DNA of 37,170 nucleotides from Nitrospinota bacterium (GCA_016212295.1 JACRGO010000192.1:1-37170); one strand, 5' to 3'; shown: positions 1 to 7,312, counted from the first letter of the stretch. Numbers and translations: made by a program. Notes: generated by a model from the letters alone, not told the origin.

Positions 1-114
1 TCCAAAGGTGTCTCCAATGTCGCGCAAAAGATGAGGCAACTACACCGTAGCGCCAGGTTGGTCTTCGATTACCTGCGCATGACAAAAAACTCCTGCACCC
101 TTAATGGCGTGTGA
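1..114 (+). CDS. Possible 3' end of a gene cut by the window start
   Basis: The frame is open from the first base and ends at a TGA at 112-114, giving a 37-residue basic tail rich in Arg, His and Leu. I do not recognise the family. The stretch could equally be a chance open frame, because so short a sequence gives little statistical support. Nothing downstream on the same strand looks like an operon partner. Confidence 0.2.
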   Translation, partial: SKGVSNVAQKMRQLHRSARLVFDYLRMTKNSCTLNGV

Positions 115-148
115 GATATGGTAGAACAAATTTACCGTGATTTGTCCA

Positions 149-178
149 TTGACATCCCTCCCATATTACGGCTAAACT
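149..178 (+). promoter_or_regulatory. Sigma-70-like promoter, copy 1 of a duplicated cassette
   Basis: TTGACA at 149-154 and TAAACT at 173-178 are separated by 18 nt. An ATG at 185 follows 6 nt after the -10 box. The block TATTACGGCTAAA is shared with the promoter at 797-825. Here the ATG opens only a 40-codon frame that runs antisense into the 3' end of the minus-strand gene at 214-582, so the product may be antisense RNA or nothing. The sequence similarity to the second copy is direct; function is inferred. Confidence 0.4.
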
Positions 179-213
179 TTAGCCATGAAGAAATTCTGTA
201 ACCTTGGGGTATT

Positions 214-582
214 CTACTTCAAAAACCCCTTTATCACCTCGGCCATTACGGGGTTCATCAGGGTAAGGGCTATGATCATCAGGATAATCATAAAGTTGAA
301 CTTCTGATTCAGTTTATCAATTTTCCCTTCCAGTTCTGTCCTGCTCTGCTCGATCTTCCCTTCCAGCTCAACCTTGAGGGTGTTCATTCTCTCCTCAAAT
401 AACTCCCTCGTTACAAATTCCTTTCTTATCGCGCCTAGCAGCTCATCCTTTGTAACCTTCCACTTATATTCCGTAAAATCGGAAATTACGGCCTCAAGCC
501 CCTTAACAACCTTTCTTGCGCTTTCATTGCCAAGCCCCTTTTCAAATTCCTCGTATACATCCACAGGTATCGTTGCCGGCAT
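214..582 (-). CDS. Small coiled-coil protein with C-terminal membrane anchor
   Basis: The 122-residue protein has a predicted soluble N-terminus, a charged helical middle with heptad-like Leu/Glu/Lys spacing (about residues 60-95) and one hydrophobic segment near the C-terminus (about 96-115). The start is set by a strong AAGGAGG Shine-Dalgarno sequence about 7 nt upstream of the ATG at 582, in preference to an in-frame ATG 14 codons earlier that lacks one. The architecture resembles DUF1640-like coiled-coil/tail-anchor proteins, but I cannot assign a family with confidence. It lies divergent from another coiled-coil membrane protein at 832-1308, and both share the same general plan. Function unknown. 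Confidence 0.75.
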   Translation of the reverse strand: MPATIPVDVYEEFEKGLGNESARKVVKGLEAVISDFTEYKWKVTKDELLGAIRKEFVTRELFEERMNTLKVELEGKIEQSRTELEGKIDKLNQKFNFMIILMIIALTLMNPVMAEVIKGFLK

Positions 583-780
583 ATTCCGCCCTCCTTGACC
601 AAGTATGCTAAAATCGTATAGCAAAACCCGTAAACAGTCAAGTGAATGTGAATGGGATTAAATGTGAAGTGGATCGCCTGTGTAGTAGTGAATAGCGGAC
701 GGCTTGGGAATTGTGGAATGATGAATAGGGCCGAGCCTTGAATTGTGAATTGGCTGGAGAAAAAGGAACGCGGATTTGGG

Positions 781-798
781 AATTAACAATTGTTAATT
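781..798. promoter_or_regulatory. 18-bp perfect palindrome at a promoter, possible operator
   Basis: AATTAACAATTGTTAATT is a perfect 18-bp palindrome. Its last two bases are the first two of the -35 box at 797-802. This position is typical of an operator for a dimeric repressor or activator of the 832-1308 gene. The palindrome is seen directly; the binding role is inference. Confidence 0.4.
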
Positions 799-825
799 GA
801 CACCCCCCGCTATTACGGCTAAATT
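797..825 (+). promoter_or_regulatory. Promoter of the 832 gene, predicted to give leaderless mRNA
   Basis: TTGACA (797-802) is a perfect -35 box, followed by a 17-nt spacer and TAAATT (820-825) as a -10 box. The ATG at 832 follows 6 nt later, where transcription should begin, and no Shine-Dalgarno sequence fits in between. The spacer contains the same TATTACGGC block as the cassette at 149-178. Confidence 0.6.
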
Positions 826-831
826 TAATAC

Positions 832-1308
832 ATGGTAAAGACGCTTGCCCTTTTATTCCTTCTTTTAGTTGCCCTCTGCCATGCCCCTGTCTTTGCCGTG
901 GAAACCGCTCCCCGGATATCCGACAGGGAGATAATAGAAAGCCTTGCGGAATTAAAGGCCGGGCAGAAGGCCCTTGAGCAGCGGTTAGACGACATGAATA
1001 ATTCCGTCAACGGACGGTTTGACGATGTCAACAAACGGTTTGATGATCTTCAGGAGTCAACCAATAAACGATTCGATGATATCAACGGACGGTTCGATAT
1101 CCTCCAGTGGATGCTCGGCCTTTTCATTACTGTTGCCCTTTCCATCTTTGGGATCATGGGCAGGATACTCTGGAACCAGCAGAAGAAACTGACGCAAATC
1201 GAAGCCACCCTTGAAGCGCAAAAAGAGGAAATCTCATTCCTTAAATCCCTCATCGAAAAATTCCAATCCCTCATTGAAAAACTCCTTTCCCCAAGAGGGG
1301 TTTTGTAG
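832..1308 (+). CDS. Secreted or membrane-anchored coiled-coil protein with NxRFDD repeats
   Basis: The 158-residue protein begins with a clear signal peptide (hydrophobic residues about 3-20, AxA-like site near 22). Residues about 40-92 form a coiled coil built from 11-residue units ending in RFDD or RFDI (four clear copies). A transmembrane helix follows at about 95-117, then a second charged coiled coil with repeated SLIEK motifs. Such proteins are usually annotated as hypothetical. The start is supported by the promoter at 797-825, whose -10 box ends 6 nt upstream, implying a leaderless message. A hairpin with a U tract at 1428-1456 may end the transcript. Function unknown; a membrane-linked scaffold is only a guess. 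Confidence 0.75.
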   Translation: MVKTLALLFLLLVALCHAPVFAVETAPRISDREIIESLAELKAGQKALEQRLDDMNNSVNGRFDDVNKRFDDLQESTNKRFDDINGRFDILQWMLGLFITVALSIFGIMGRILWNQQKKLTQIEATLEAQKEEISFLKSLIEKFQSLIEKLLSPRGVL

Positions 1309-1427
1309 TCACCCGTCGCCGCGGATTTGCAATTCGCTCCAAGAAGCGTTTGAAAAACCACCTCAACTTTTTGAGAAGTTATTTCAAAACCTTCTAATTT
1401 TCCTGCCTTATCCTGCCCCCCTATACT

Positions 1428-1456
1428 AAAACTTTGTTTTTTTAGCAAAGTTTTTT
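1428..1456 (+). terminator. Possible intrinsic terminator after the 832-1308 gene
   Basis: The 9-bp stem AAAACTTTG / CAAAGTTTT (1428-1436 and 1446-1454) has a 9-nt loop and runs straight into a T run. The stem is AT-rich, so the terminator is weak on paper. Confidence 0.4.
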
Positions 1457-1470
1457 CCAGTTCGAGTTTA

Positions 1471-1551
1471 AAGTGACTAAAGTTTCAAGTGAGCTAAAGT
1501 TGTGGTAGAAAAGCAATTTTTGTTTTTAACTTTAGTCACTTTAGCTCACTT
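1471..1551. repeat. Two interleaved inverted repeats (X-Y-X'-Y')
   Basis: AAGTGACTAAAGTT (1471-1484) pairs with 1528-1541, and AAGTGAGCTAAAGTT (1487-1501) pairs with 1538-1551. The X and Y arms resemble each other, so the RNA or DNA could form alternative hairpins or a pseudoknot. The gap from 1309 to 1598 holds no recognisable gene. At 1561-1583 there is a reverse copy of the ATGGCCGCAACCAAA repeat seen elsewhere in the window. Confidence 0.6.
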
Positions 1552-1598
1552 CAGGCGCTTTAAATTTGGTTGCGGCCATGCCGCTCCGTGAACCATAC

Positions 1599-2243
1599 CT
1601 ATTTCGGCGGCTTGAACAGTCCAGCCTTTCTTGACCCCAAAAGCCCGGCCTTGAAGGAGCGAGGGTCCACAGGCGAAAGGCGGGAGCACATCCCTTTTGT
1701 AATGATCTCGAACCTTCGCAACTCGTCCAGCCTGTCCGATATAAGGTCCACCGTCCCATCCTCCGTCATCCAATTTAGCTTGTCAAAGGACTTTAAATCT
1801 AGCGGCATTGTATAGCCGCGCAAGGTTTTCTCCCCGTAGATATTAAAATACTGCTCGAAGTAGGACAGGACCAACTCGCGCAAGGTCCTGTAGACAGGCT
1901 CCCTGAACCTCAACCCCACGCAATTGGATTTCGCCACCGCGCCCCAATGTCCGCCTGTCTTATACAAGGCAAGCAAATGGCTGTCGTCCCTTCCGTTCGA
2001 AAGCATTTCAAGGACCAGGGGAGGACGGCCGGCGAGACGCAGAGCGGCCGCCGCGAACAAGGCGCCGTCAAAACAATGGCCTGTGCCGTCCCGCAGGACG
2101 CGCAATGGAGAGCGGTAAATTTCCTCAGCGCTGTATTTTATTTGGTCCAGGAAAGACTGGATAGCGGCCGGACTTCTAAGCTTATCCATTATGGAGCGTT
2201 CCTTTTTGGAAAGCGCCTTATTAAACGCTTTTATGGCTGGCAT
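1599..2243 (-). CDS. Transglutaminase-like (cysteine protease fold) hypothetical protein
   Basis: The 214-residue protein contains GTGHCFDGA around Cys57 and DDSHLLAL around His89, the spacing and context of the Cys and His of the transglutaminase-like fold. The third catalytic residue is not obvious. There is no signal peptide or membrane segment, so it is probably cytoplasmic. The start chosen at 2243 overlaps the upstream methyltransferase by 13 nt, which suggests translational coupling. Starts at 2327 (longer) and 2189 (shorter, with AAGGAA upstream) are possible, but the segment LSKKERSIMDKL looks like genuine family sequence and favours 2243. Substrate unknown. Confidence 0.65.
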   Translation of the reverse strand: MPAIKAFNKALSKKERSIMDKLRSPAAIQSFLDQIKYSAEEIYRSPLRVLRDGTGHCFDGALFAAAALRLAGRPPLVLEMLSNGRDDSHLLALYKTGGHWGAVAKSNCVGLRFREPVYRTLRELVLSYFEQYFNIYGEKTLRGYTMPLDLKSFDKLNWMTEDGTVDLISDRLDELRRFEIITKGMCSRLSPVDPRSFKAGLLGSRKAGLFKPPK

Positions 2244-3112
2244 GATTGCTTTCCCGAATAACGCGCGAACACACCTTGAGGCAGAATGAGTCCGGAGGAC
2301 CTGGACCGCAGGCCGAGTTCTCCGCAACTGAAGTCGCCGTCATGCCTGGCCCCGATTGTCAGGCTGAGCATATTTTGCAGGACAGTTGGCGAAAATCCGG
2401 TTGTATAGGAATTGACCAGGACGAAAAGCGGATTTTCCCGCAGGAGCCGCGCACAGAGAGCCAAGAGGTCGAAGAGGCTTTTCTCAATGGTCCATACCTC
2501 TCCCTTGGCGCCGCGTCCAAAGGAGGGCGGGTCCATTATGATGGCGTCATAGGTCTTTTCCCTGCGTATTTCCCTTTGCAGGAATTTGAACACGTCGTCC
2601 ACTATCCACCGGACCGGACAACTCCCCAGGCCTGACAGCTCAAGGTTTTCCCTGGCCATTGTCACCATGCCCTTGGCGGAATCCACATGGCAGACAGAGG
2701 CCCCGGCCTTGGCGCACACAACGGTCGCGGCCCCTGTGTAGGCGAACAGATTCAAGACGCTGGCTGGCCGCTTGGCCCTCTCGATTTGTTCCCGCATCCA
2801 TAACCAGTTCACCGCCTGCTCCGGGAAAATCCCTGTATGCTTGAAGGTCATGGTCTTCACGTAAAAGGAAAGGGATTGGTATCCGATGGTCCAGCGTGGC
2901 GGCAGGGACCTTTTATACTCCCAATGCCCTCCTCCCTCGGAGCTTCGCAGATAGGCTGCGTCCGCTCCAAGCCATGTTTTTTCCGGCAGAGTCCTGGGCC
3001 AGATGATCTGCGGGTCCGGCCTGCGCAGAATGAAGTCCTTCCACCTTTCCAGCTTTTCACCGTCGCCGGTATCGATCAATTCATAGTCTTCCCAACCTTC
3101 GGCAATCAGCAT
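2231..3112 (-). CDS. Class I SAM-dependent methyltransferase, RlmI-like (COG1092 type)
   Basis: The 293-residue protein has the SAM-binding motif NLFAYTGAATV at about 121-131, an acidic residue in motif II (HVDSAKG, about 142-148) and the DPPSFGRG motif at 174-181. The last is typical of the COG1092 family that methylates cytosine C5 in 23S rRNA. It lacks the N-terminal PUA domain of E. coli RlmI, which is about 100 residues longer, so the target may differ. Start ATG at 3112 has no strong Shine-Dalgarno sequence. It overlaps the downstream transglutaminase-like gene by 13 nt, implying an operon. Methyltransferase assignment is firm; rRNA target is inferred from the family. Confidence 0.85.
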   Translation of the reverse strand: MLIAEGWEDYELIDTGDGEKLERWKDFILRRPDPQIIWPRTLPEKTWLGADAAYLRSSEGGGHWEYKRSLPPRWTIGYQSLSFYVKTMTFKHTGIFPEQAVNWLWMREQIERAKRPASVLNLFAYTGAATVVCAKAGASVCHVDSAKGMVTMARENLELSGLGSCPVRWIVDDVFKFLQREIRREKTYDAIIMDPPSFGRGAKGEVWTIEKSLFDLLALCARLLRENPLFVLVNSYTTGFSPTVLQNMLSLTIGARHDGDFSCGELGLRSRSSGLILPQGVFARYSGKQSCQP

Positions 3113-3159
3113 TTTGCTCTATTGGATTTCAAAATTTTACTTTAAAAAACAAAAACTTA

Positions 3160-3366
3160 GTAACCACGGATTTCACTGATGACATGGCTAGGCTTCGCAG
3201 AAACCAAAACTTTATTAACCACGGATTACGCAGATGGCACAGATTAAATTATTTTTTATAAAATCTGCGCAATCGGTGAAATCTGTGGCTCCAGCTTTTC
3301 ATTAATCAATTCGCGAAACTACATTCTCTCTTCGCGTCCTTCGTGAATTTCGTGGTGAAAATCTTT
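3160..3366. repeat. Composite palindromic repeats (ACCACGGATT and TTCGTG families)
   Basis: This gap between two minus-strand genes is almost entirely repeat. A palindrome runs from ACCACGGATTACG (3218) to the AATCTGTGG ending at 3288, with the central AGATTAAATTATTTTTTA shared with 6636-6707. It is preceded by GGCTTCGCAGAAACCAAAACTTT (from 3190), a variant of the GCAACCAAAA hairpin. At 3307-3362 a TTCGCG/TTCGTG-rich segment of the 'cgcgaag' family follows, related to 18330-18425. Confidence 0.7.
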
Positions 3367-3404
3367 TGGGTCACGGCTAGTCCCGGGAGGGGAAACAAAA
3401 AGAC

Positions 3405-4340
3405 TCATACGATCTGGGTGAGCTTTCTGAGGGTTTCGATGGTTTCTTCTATCGTGTTTTCCTGGTCCACCGTGAATTGCTTGAATTCCACTCCAAACGA
3501 GCTTGGAAAAATAATCTTTACCGTGCCGGTGAAGGGAAAAACCTTCCCGCCTTTCAGACAGAGTTCGCCGGAAATTGCGTTGCCCTCATGCAAATTCTCC
3601 TTTATTTTTTCCGGGAGATTATATACATTCAGCCTTACTCCTCCTTGGGAAATGTCTTTAACGTTCACGGTTTTTCCATCTATTTTGGTAAAGCAAAGGC
3701 TGGGATCAGTAACTGATACGCGTAGATGTTTTCTTTTCGGGTGAAGGTCCCGTGTCTTGTCCTGGAGGGCCATGTCCTCAAGCAGTTTATTTGGAACTAT
3801 TTCCGCTTCACTTTTTTCTTCAAGGGACTTCCTTGTCCTGTTAATTTCCAATTCCTTTTGCCGCAAGTTGTCTATCAAGGTAATAATTTTTTGATTGTCC
3901 TCATTGATTTTATTTCCCAGGCACAGAATTATATTCCGGTGGATTTTGTGGCTCAGTTTTGGATCGGTCACGAACATGGAATCGAATTTCGACTGGACTA
4001 TGGTGAGGATGATCGTATTGTTATCGGAGGCCCTTACCGTGGCATTTCTTGGCATGCCTGTAAAAAGTCCGATTTCTCCGATCAACGCAGGTGACGGGAG
4101 TGAGAAAATCTTCTTGTCAGCCTTGAAAATATCCACTCCTCCGGACAACAGAATAGCCATGAAAAAGCTGTGGTCCCCTTCATTGAAGAGCGCCTCGTCT
4201 TTTTTGAGTTCCTTATAGTCACAATGGATTATGAATTTGCCCAACTCATTGACAGGTATGCCTTGAAACAGGATGATGTTTTTTATGGTTTCGGCATGGT
4301 CCTTGATTATTTTTTTAAAATCTTCCGCTTTTGTCGACAT
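3405..4340 (-). CDS. Cyclic-nucleotide-binding domain plus PilZ domain protein
   Basis: The 311-residue protein has an N-terminal CRP-type cNMP-binding domain (about 20-140), with the phosphate-binding cassette GEIGLFTGMPRNATV at 88-102 including the key Arg98. A charged linker helix follows (about 150-190). A C-terminal PilZ domain has R203xxxR207 and D229xSxxG, the two c-di-GMP-binding motifs. No DNA-binding helix-turn-helix is present, so it probably works as a dual nucleotide sensor rather than a transcription factor. GGAGAG lies about 9 nt before the ATG at 4340, and a TATAAT-like sequence lies upstream near 4380. It is monocistronic. With 28251-29030 and 29412-30908 it forms a dispersed c-di-GMP set. 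Confidence 0.9.
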   Translation of the reverse strand: MSTKAEDFKKIIKDHAETIKNIILFQGIPVNELGKFIIHCDYKELKKDEALFNEGDHSFFMAILLSGGVDIFKADKKIFSLPSPALIGEIGLFTGMPRNATVRASDNNTIILTIVQSKFDSMFVTDPKLSHKIHRNIILCLGNKINEDNQKIITLIDNLRQKELEINRTRKSLEEKSEAEIVPNKLLEDMALQDKTRDLHPKRKHLRVSVTDPSLCFTKIDGKTVNVKDISQGGVRLNVYNLPEKIKENLHEGNAISGELCLKGGKVFPFTGTVKIIFPSSFGVEFKQFTVDQENTIEETIETLRKLTQIV

Positions 4341-4508
4341 GGTTAAATCTCTCCAGTAAAATAAAAATATTGTACTATTATAATATAGGAATTTCCATAA
4401 ACTTATGTGGTGGATTTTAAACCATGAATGGAGAGAAGATCACGGCGCTTGCGTAAACATGGGGCAGGGATCAGTGGGCAGTTAGCCGAAAATATTAGCG
4501 TTGCTTTA

Positions 4509-4540
4509 GTATGGCGCGGCTTGGTTAATAAAAAAATCAG
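4509..4540. repeat. GCGCGGC-type short repeat downstream of dxr
   Basis: ATGGCGCGGCTTGGTTAATAAAAAAA matches the left half of the hairpin family at 36748 and 29072, here degenerate. No gene lies between 4341 and 4543. Confidence 0.4.
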
Positions 4541-4543
4541 AAT

Positions 4544-5692
4544 TTAAATAATCTCCTCGGTCTTCCTCCGCGTCTCCTCGTCCACCTTTAGTATCTCATC
4601 TATTCCGCAGCCATGCCGTGGAACGTGCCGCCCAAGGACCTCTTCTATGATCCGCGGTATCTGGAGATAGCGGATGCGTCCATCAAGGAATGCCTGGACC
4701 GCCACCTCATTTGCGGAATTGAGCGCGGCGGTCATGGTCCCTCCGGTCTTCAACGCCTCGAAAGCCAAGCGCAGGCAGGGGAATCTTTCAATATCCGGTT
4801 TATGAAAGGTCCATGTGCTCTTTTCAAAAAAATCAAGGGACGGAAAATCATTTTTCAGGCGGTGGGGATAATGCAGGGCGTAGGAAATGGGGACGCGCAT
4901 GTCCGGGACCCCGATCTGGGCGATGACCGAGGTGTCGATGAACTCAACCATGGAATGTATGATGCTCTGTGGATGGACCACCACCTCTATCTGCTCCGGG
5001 GGCACGTCAAAGAGCCACCGGGCCTCGATCACTTCAAGCCCCTTGTTCATGAGGGTGGAAGAATCTATGGTTATTTTCGGTCCCATGTCCCAATTGGGAT
5101 GGTGGAGAGCTTCCTTTAGAGTTACCTTCCCTAGTTCCTTCATGGTCTTTTCCCTAAAGGGACCTCCTGACGCGGTGAGAATCAGCTTTTTGATATGATG
5201 CGCCTTTTTATTCCCTTCCAGGGACTGGAAGATGGCGCTGTGCTCGCTGTCCACCGGGAGTAGCTTAACCTTATTCTTCTCCGCCTCGGCCATCATTATC
5301 TCCCCGGCCATGACCAGGGTTTCCTTGTTGGCCAGGGCTATCTTTTTCCTGGACTGGATGGCCCTCAGGGTAGGGAGCATCCCGGCGGCGCCCACAATGG
5401 CCGCCACCACCATGTCCACCTTGGCGTGGGTGGCCACTTCAGTGGTCCCTTCAACGCCTGACAAGACCTTCACCTTGCCCCTGCCGATTTTTTGTTTCAG
5501 GGCCTTCGCCGCCTGGACGTCATGCACCGCCACTATTTCGGGCCGGAACTCCTCAATCTGTTCCTCTAGGAGTTTCACGTTCTTCTGGACAGCAAGCCCG
5601 ATAACGCGGAATTTATCCGGGTGGGCGCGTACGATATCCAAGGTGCTGCGTCCTATGGAGCCTGATGACCCTAAAATCGCTATGTTTTTCAT
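4544..5692 (-). CDS. dxr: 1-deoxy-D-xylulose 5-phosphate reductoisomerase
   Basis: The 382-residue cytoplasmic enzyme converts DXP to 2-C-methyl-D-erythritol 4-phosphate with NADPH, the committed step of the MEP isoprenoid pathway. Visible motifs are the NADPH-binding GSSGSIG (8-14), ANKETLVMAGE (121-131), metal ligands in PVDSEHS (Asp148, Glu150) and MNKGLE (Glu220), and the flexible-loop Trp201 in HPNWDMG. Length is normal for the family (about 380-400). The ATG overlaps the cdsA stop by 4 nt (ATGA), so the two genes are translationally coupled. The usual downstream neighbour rseP is not found; the next minus-strand gene is the unrelated cNMP/PilZ gene. Confidence 0.97.
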   Translation of the reverse strand: MKNIAILGSSGSIGRSTLDIVRAHPDKFRVIGLAVQKNVKLLEEQIEEFRPEIVAVHDVQAAKALKQKIGRGKVKVLSGVEGTTEVATHAKVDMVVAAIVGAAGMLPTLRAIQSRKKIALANKETLVMAGEIMMAEAEKNKVKLLPVDSEHSAIFQSLEGNKKAHHIKKLILTASGGPFREKTMKELGKVTLKEALHHPNWDMGPKITIDSSTLMNKGLEVIEARWLFDVPPEQIEVVVHPQSIIHSMVEFIDTSVIAQIGVPDMRVPISYALHYPHRLKNDFPSLDFFEKSTWTFHKPDIERFPCLRLAFEALKTGGTMTAALNSANEVAVQAFLDGRIRYLQIPRIIEEVLGRHVPRHGCGIDEILKVDEETRRKTEEII

Positions 5693-6483
5693 GAGAGGGC
5701 TATTTTATAGTAAAAATAAAAAACGGGACCGCTGAAAAGGACCCCGTCTATCCTGTCCAGGAAACCACCGTGTCCTGGGATGCTGCTTCCAGAGTCCTTC
5801 ACTCCTAGGCCCCTCTTGATAATTGATTCCACCAGATCACCCAGTTGCCCGAATGCCCCGCAAAGGAGGGAGACCGCAAGGCAGTGGATGAGCGGGAGGG
5901 CCGGAATAAAAAATAGGCGCATTAAAAGCCCGGCAATCAGACTTCCGGCCAGGCCGCCGATTGCCCCTTCTATGGTTTTCTTGGGGCTGATCCCGGGCGC
6001 AAGTAAATGTTTTCCAAAGGACTTGCCTATATAAAAGGCGAAGGTGTCTCCGCTCCATGTCACAGCCAGGACGAAAAAAACGAAGAAGCCGTGATCGTCC
6101 AGCGCCCGGATGAGGACCAGGTATCCCATGCAAAGGGACAGGTATAGGATGCAGAACAGGGTATTGGCGGCGGCCTCCACTGCATAGGCAAGGGAAAAGT
6201 TTCGCGGAAAAGCGGAAAAAAAGAGGACCGGAAAAAGGGCAAAGAGGATGAATGCCAGCAGATCGTATCGCCCCAGGTAAAAGGACGCAAGGAGAAACAA
6301 AATGAAGGCCAGGGGCAGCAAGGGAGTAAAGGGTTTGCCTGCATGTTCAAACATGCCCTTCAACTCAATGGAACATATACCGGCGGAAACCGCCGCCAGG
6401 AAAAAAAAGGCGGGCCTTCCTCCAAAATATATGACAAGGATTAAAAGCGGAATTCCGATAACTGAACTGATTATTCTTTGCAA
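5689..6483 (-). CDS. cdsA: Phosphatidate cytidylyltransferase (CDP-diglyceride synthase)
   Basis: The 264-residue integral membrane protein makes CDP-diacylglycerol from phosphatidate and CTP for phospholipid synthesis. About seven hydrophobic segments are visible. The family signature is near the C-terminus: SPKKTIEGAIGG, GDLVESIIKRGLGVKDSG, and PGHGGFLDRIDG with the catalytic Asp residues. The start is the TTG at 6483, since no ATG gives a better N-terminus; the Shine-Dalgarno sequence is weak. It overlaps dxr by 4 nt. In most bacteria uppS lies immediately upstream, but here the upstream 830 bp hold only repeats. Confidence 0.93.
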   Translation of the reverse strand: MQRIISSVIGIPLLILVIYFGGRPAFFFLAAVSAGICSIELKGMFEHAGKPFTPLLPLAFILFLLASFYLGRYDLLAFILFALFPVLFFSAFPRNFSLAYAVEAAANTLFCILYLSLCMGYLVLIRALDDHGFFVFFVLAVTWSGDTFAFYIGKSFGKHLLAPGISPKKTIEGAIGGLAGSLIAGLLMRLFFIPALPLIHCLAVSLLCGAFGQLGDLVESIIKRGLGVKDSGSSIPGHGGFLDRIDGVLFSGPVFYFYYKIALS

Positions 6484-6610
6484 CCTTGGATGCCCTAAGC
6501 AAGTTGGGGGAGTTGATAAATATTAATCGTTGTTCCCGGACATGTCAAATCCCGGCCCCACTGGCTTTTTATCCCTTCCTCCATGGGCTGCAAAAGAGGA
6601 CCATAATCCG

Positions 6611-6768
6611 GACAAGCCGGAACCAAAACTTTTAAACCACAGATTACGCGGATCGCATAGATTAAATTATTTTTTAAAAAATCTGTGTACTCGGTGAAAT
6701 CTGTGGTTTTGAATACTTTAAAAAAAACTTTGTGATCTTTGCGCCTGCTTTGTGCGCTTTGTGGTAAA
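6611..6768. repeat. Composite repeat: ACCACAGATT palindrome plus TTTGTGGT segment
   Basis: AAGCCGGAACCAAAACTTTTAAA leads into a palindrome (6636-6707) whose arms are ACCACAGATT and AATCTGTGGT. It is the closest relative of 3218-3288, and both share the central AGATTAAATTATTTTTTA. It is followed by a TTTGTGATCTTTGCGCC / TGCGCTTTGTGGT segment (6728-6765), which recurs inverted at 13002-13043 and in degenerate form at 31080-31150. Confidence 0.7.
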
Positions 6769-6818
6769 AAAAGGCATGCTAAAAACGTAATATAATAATA
6801 AGTCCAAAAACAAAAAGT

Positions 6819-6920
6819 GAGCGTTTCCTTACCACACTTCTGGGCTTACACAGCCCTATGCGTTTTAGGGAGTAATCCCCGGCAATTTCGGATTTCCACT
6901 ATTTACGTAAGGAAACGCTC
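6819..6920. repeat. 102-bp element with 14-bp perfect terminal inverted repeats
   Basis: GAGCGTTTCCTTAC (6819-6832) is the exact reverse complement of GTAAGGAAACGCTC (6907-6920). Adding AGT on the left and GACT on the right extends the arms with one unpaired base. The interior has a small GGGCT/AGCCC hairpin and no coding capacity. The form is that of a miniature inverted-repeat element. No clear target duplication is visible. Confidence 0.65.
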
Positions 6921-7225
6921 GACTATAAATATAATCCAAACAAGAAATTTTGCAAGGGGAAAAACTGAAAATTCCCGCAAATGCGCAAAAATCGTGAGAC
7001 GTGCCCGGGAGAAAAAACAAAAAACGGACACGGAGGGCGGCCCTATCCTGAATCAAGAATCCGTAATCACAAGCCCAAAATTTCCTTTGCCTTTTTGGCG
7101 AATTTTATAAAAAAAATCCGCATAATCAATTAGGTTGATAAATAAGGAATGGATTTTGCATAGCATGAAAAGAAGGACTTTACATGAAAACCTGTCAATG
7201 CCCCGACGCTAAAAATGCGCCGAAC
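6921..7225. other. Gene-free stretch before the zinc-ribbon/FliL-like gene
   Basis: No convincing gene is seen. Open frames here have neither family resemblance nor good start signals. One 28-codon frame (7184-7270) has AAGGA upstream of its ATG and a CxC near its N-terminus, but it runs through the predicted promoter at 7226-7254 and is not annotated as a gene. Confidence 0.5.
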
Positions 7226-7254
7226 TTAATAAATACAAAGAATTCCCGTATAAT
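7226..7254 (+). promoter_or_regulatory. Predicted promoter of the zinc-ribbon/FliL-like gene
   Basis: A perfect TATAAT (7249-7254) lies 17 nt after TTAATA (7226-7231, 4 of 6 matches to TTGACA). The ATG is at 7313, giving a leader of about 50 nt. Confidence 0.45.
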
Positions 7255-7312
7255 AATAGTCAGATATTAAAAAAAATCCTTTTGCCAGGTAAAGTTCCGG
7301 CAGGTTTCCAAT

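Noticed and set aside
185-307. 40-codon frame after the first promoter cassette
   Set aside because: It is antisense to a supported gene, and its residues look like a shadow of that gene. Kept only as a possible antisense transcript.
6817-7110. 97-codon frame over the MITE-like element
   Set aside because: It starts inside a repeat, has low-complexity basic composition and no homology pattern; likely chance.
7184-7270. 28-codon frame with AAGGA ribosome site and CxC near the start
   Set aside because: It runs through the predicted promoter of the next gene, has no recognisable family and is too short to judge.
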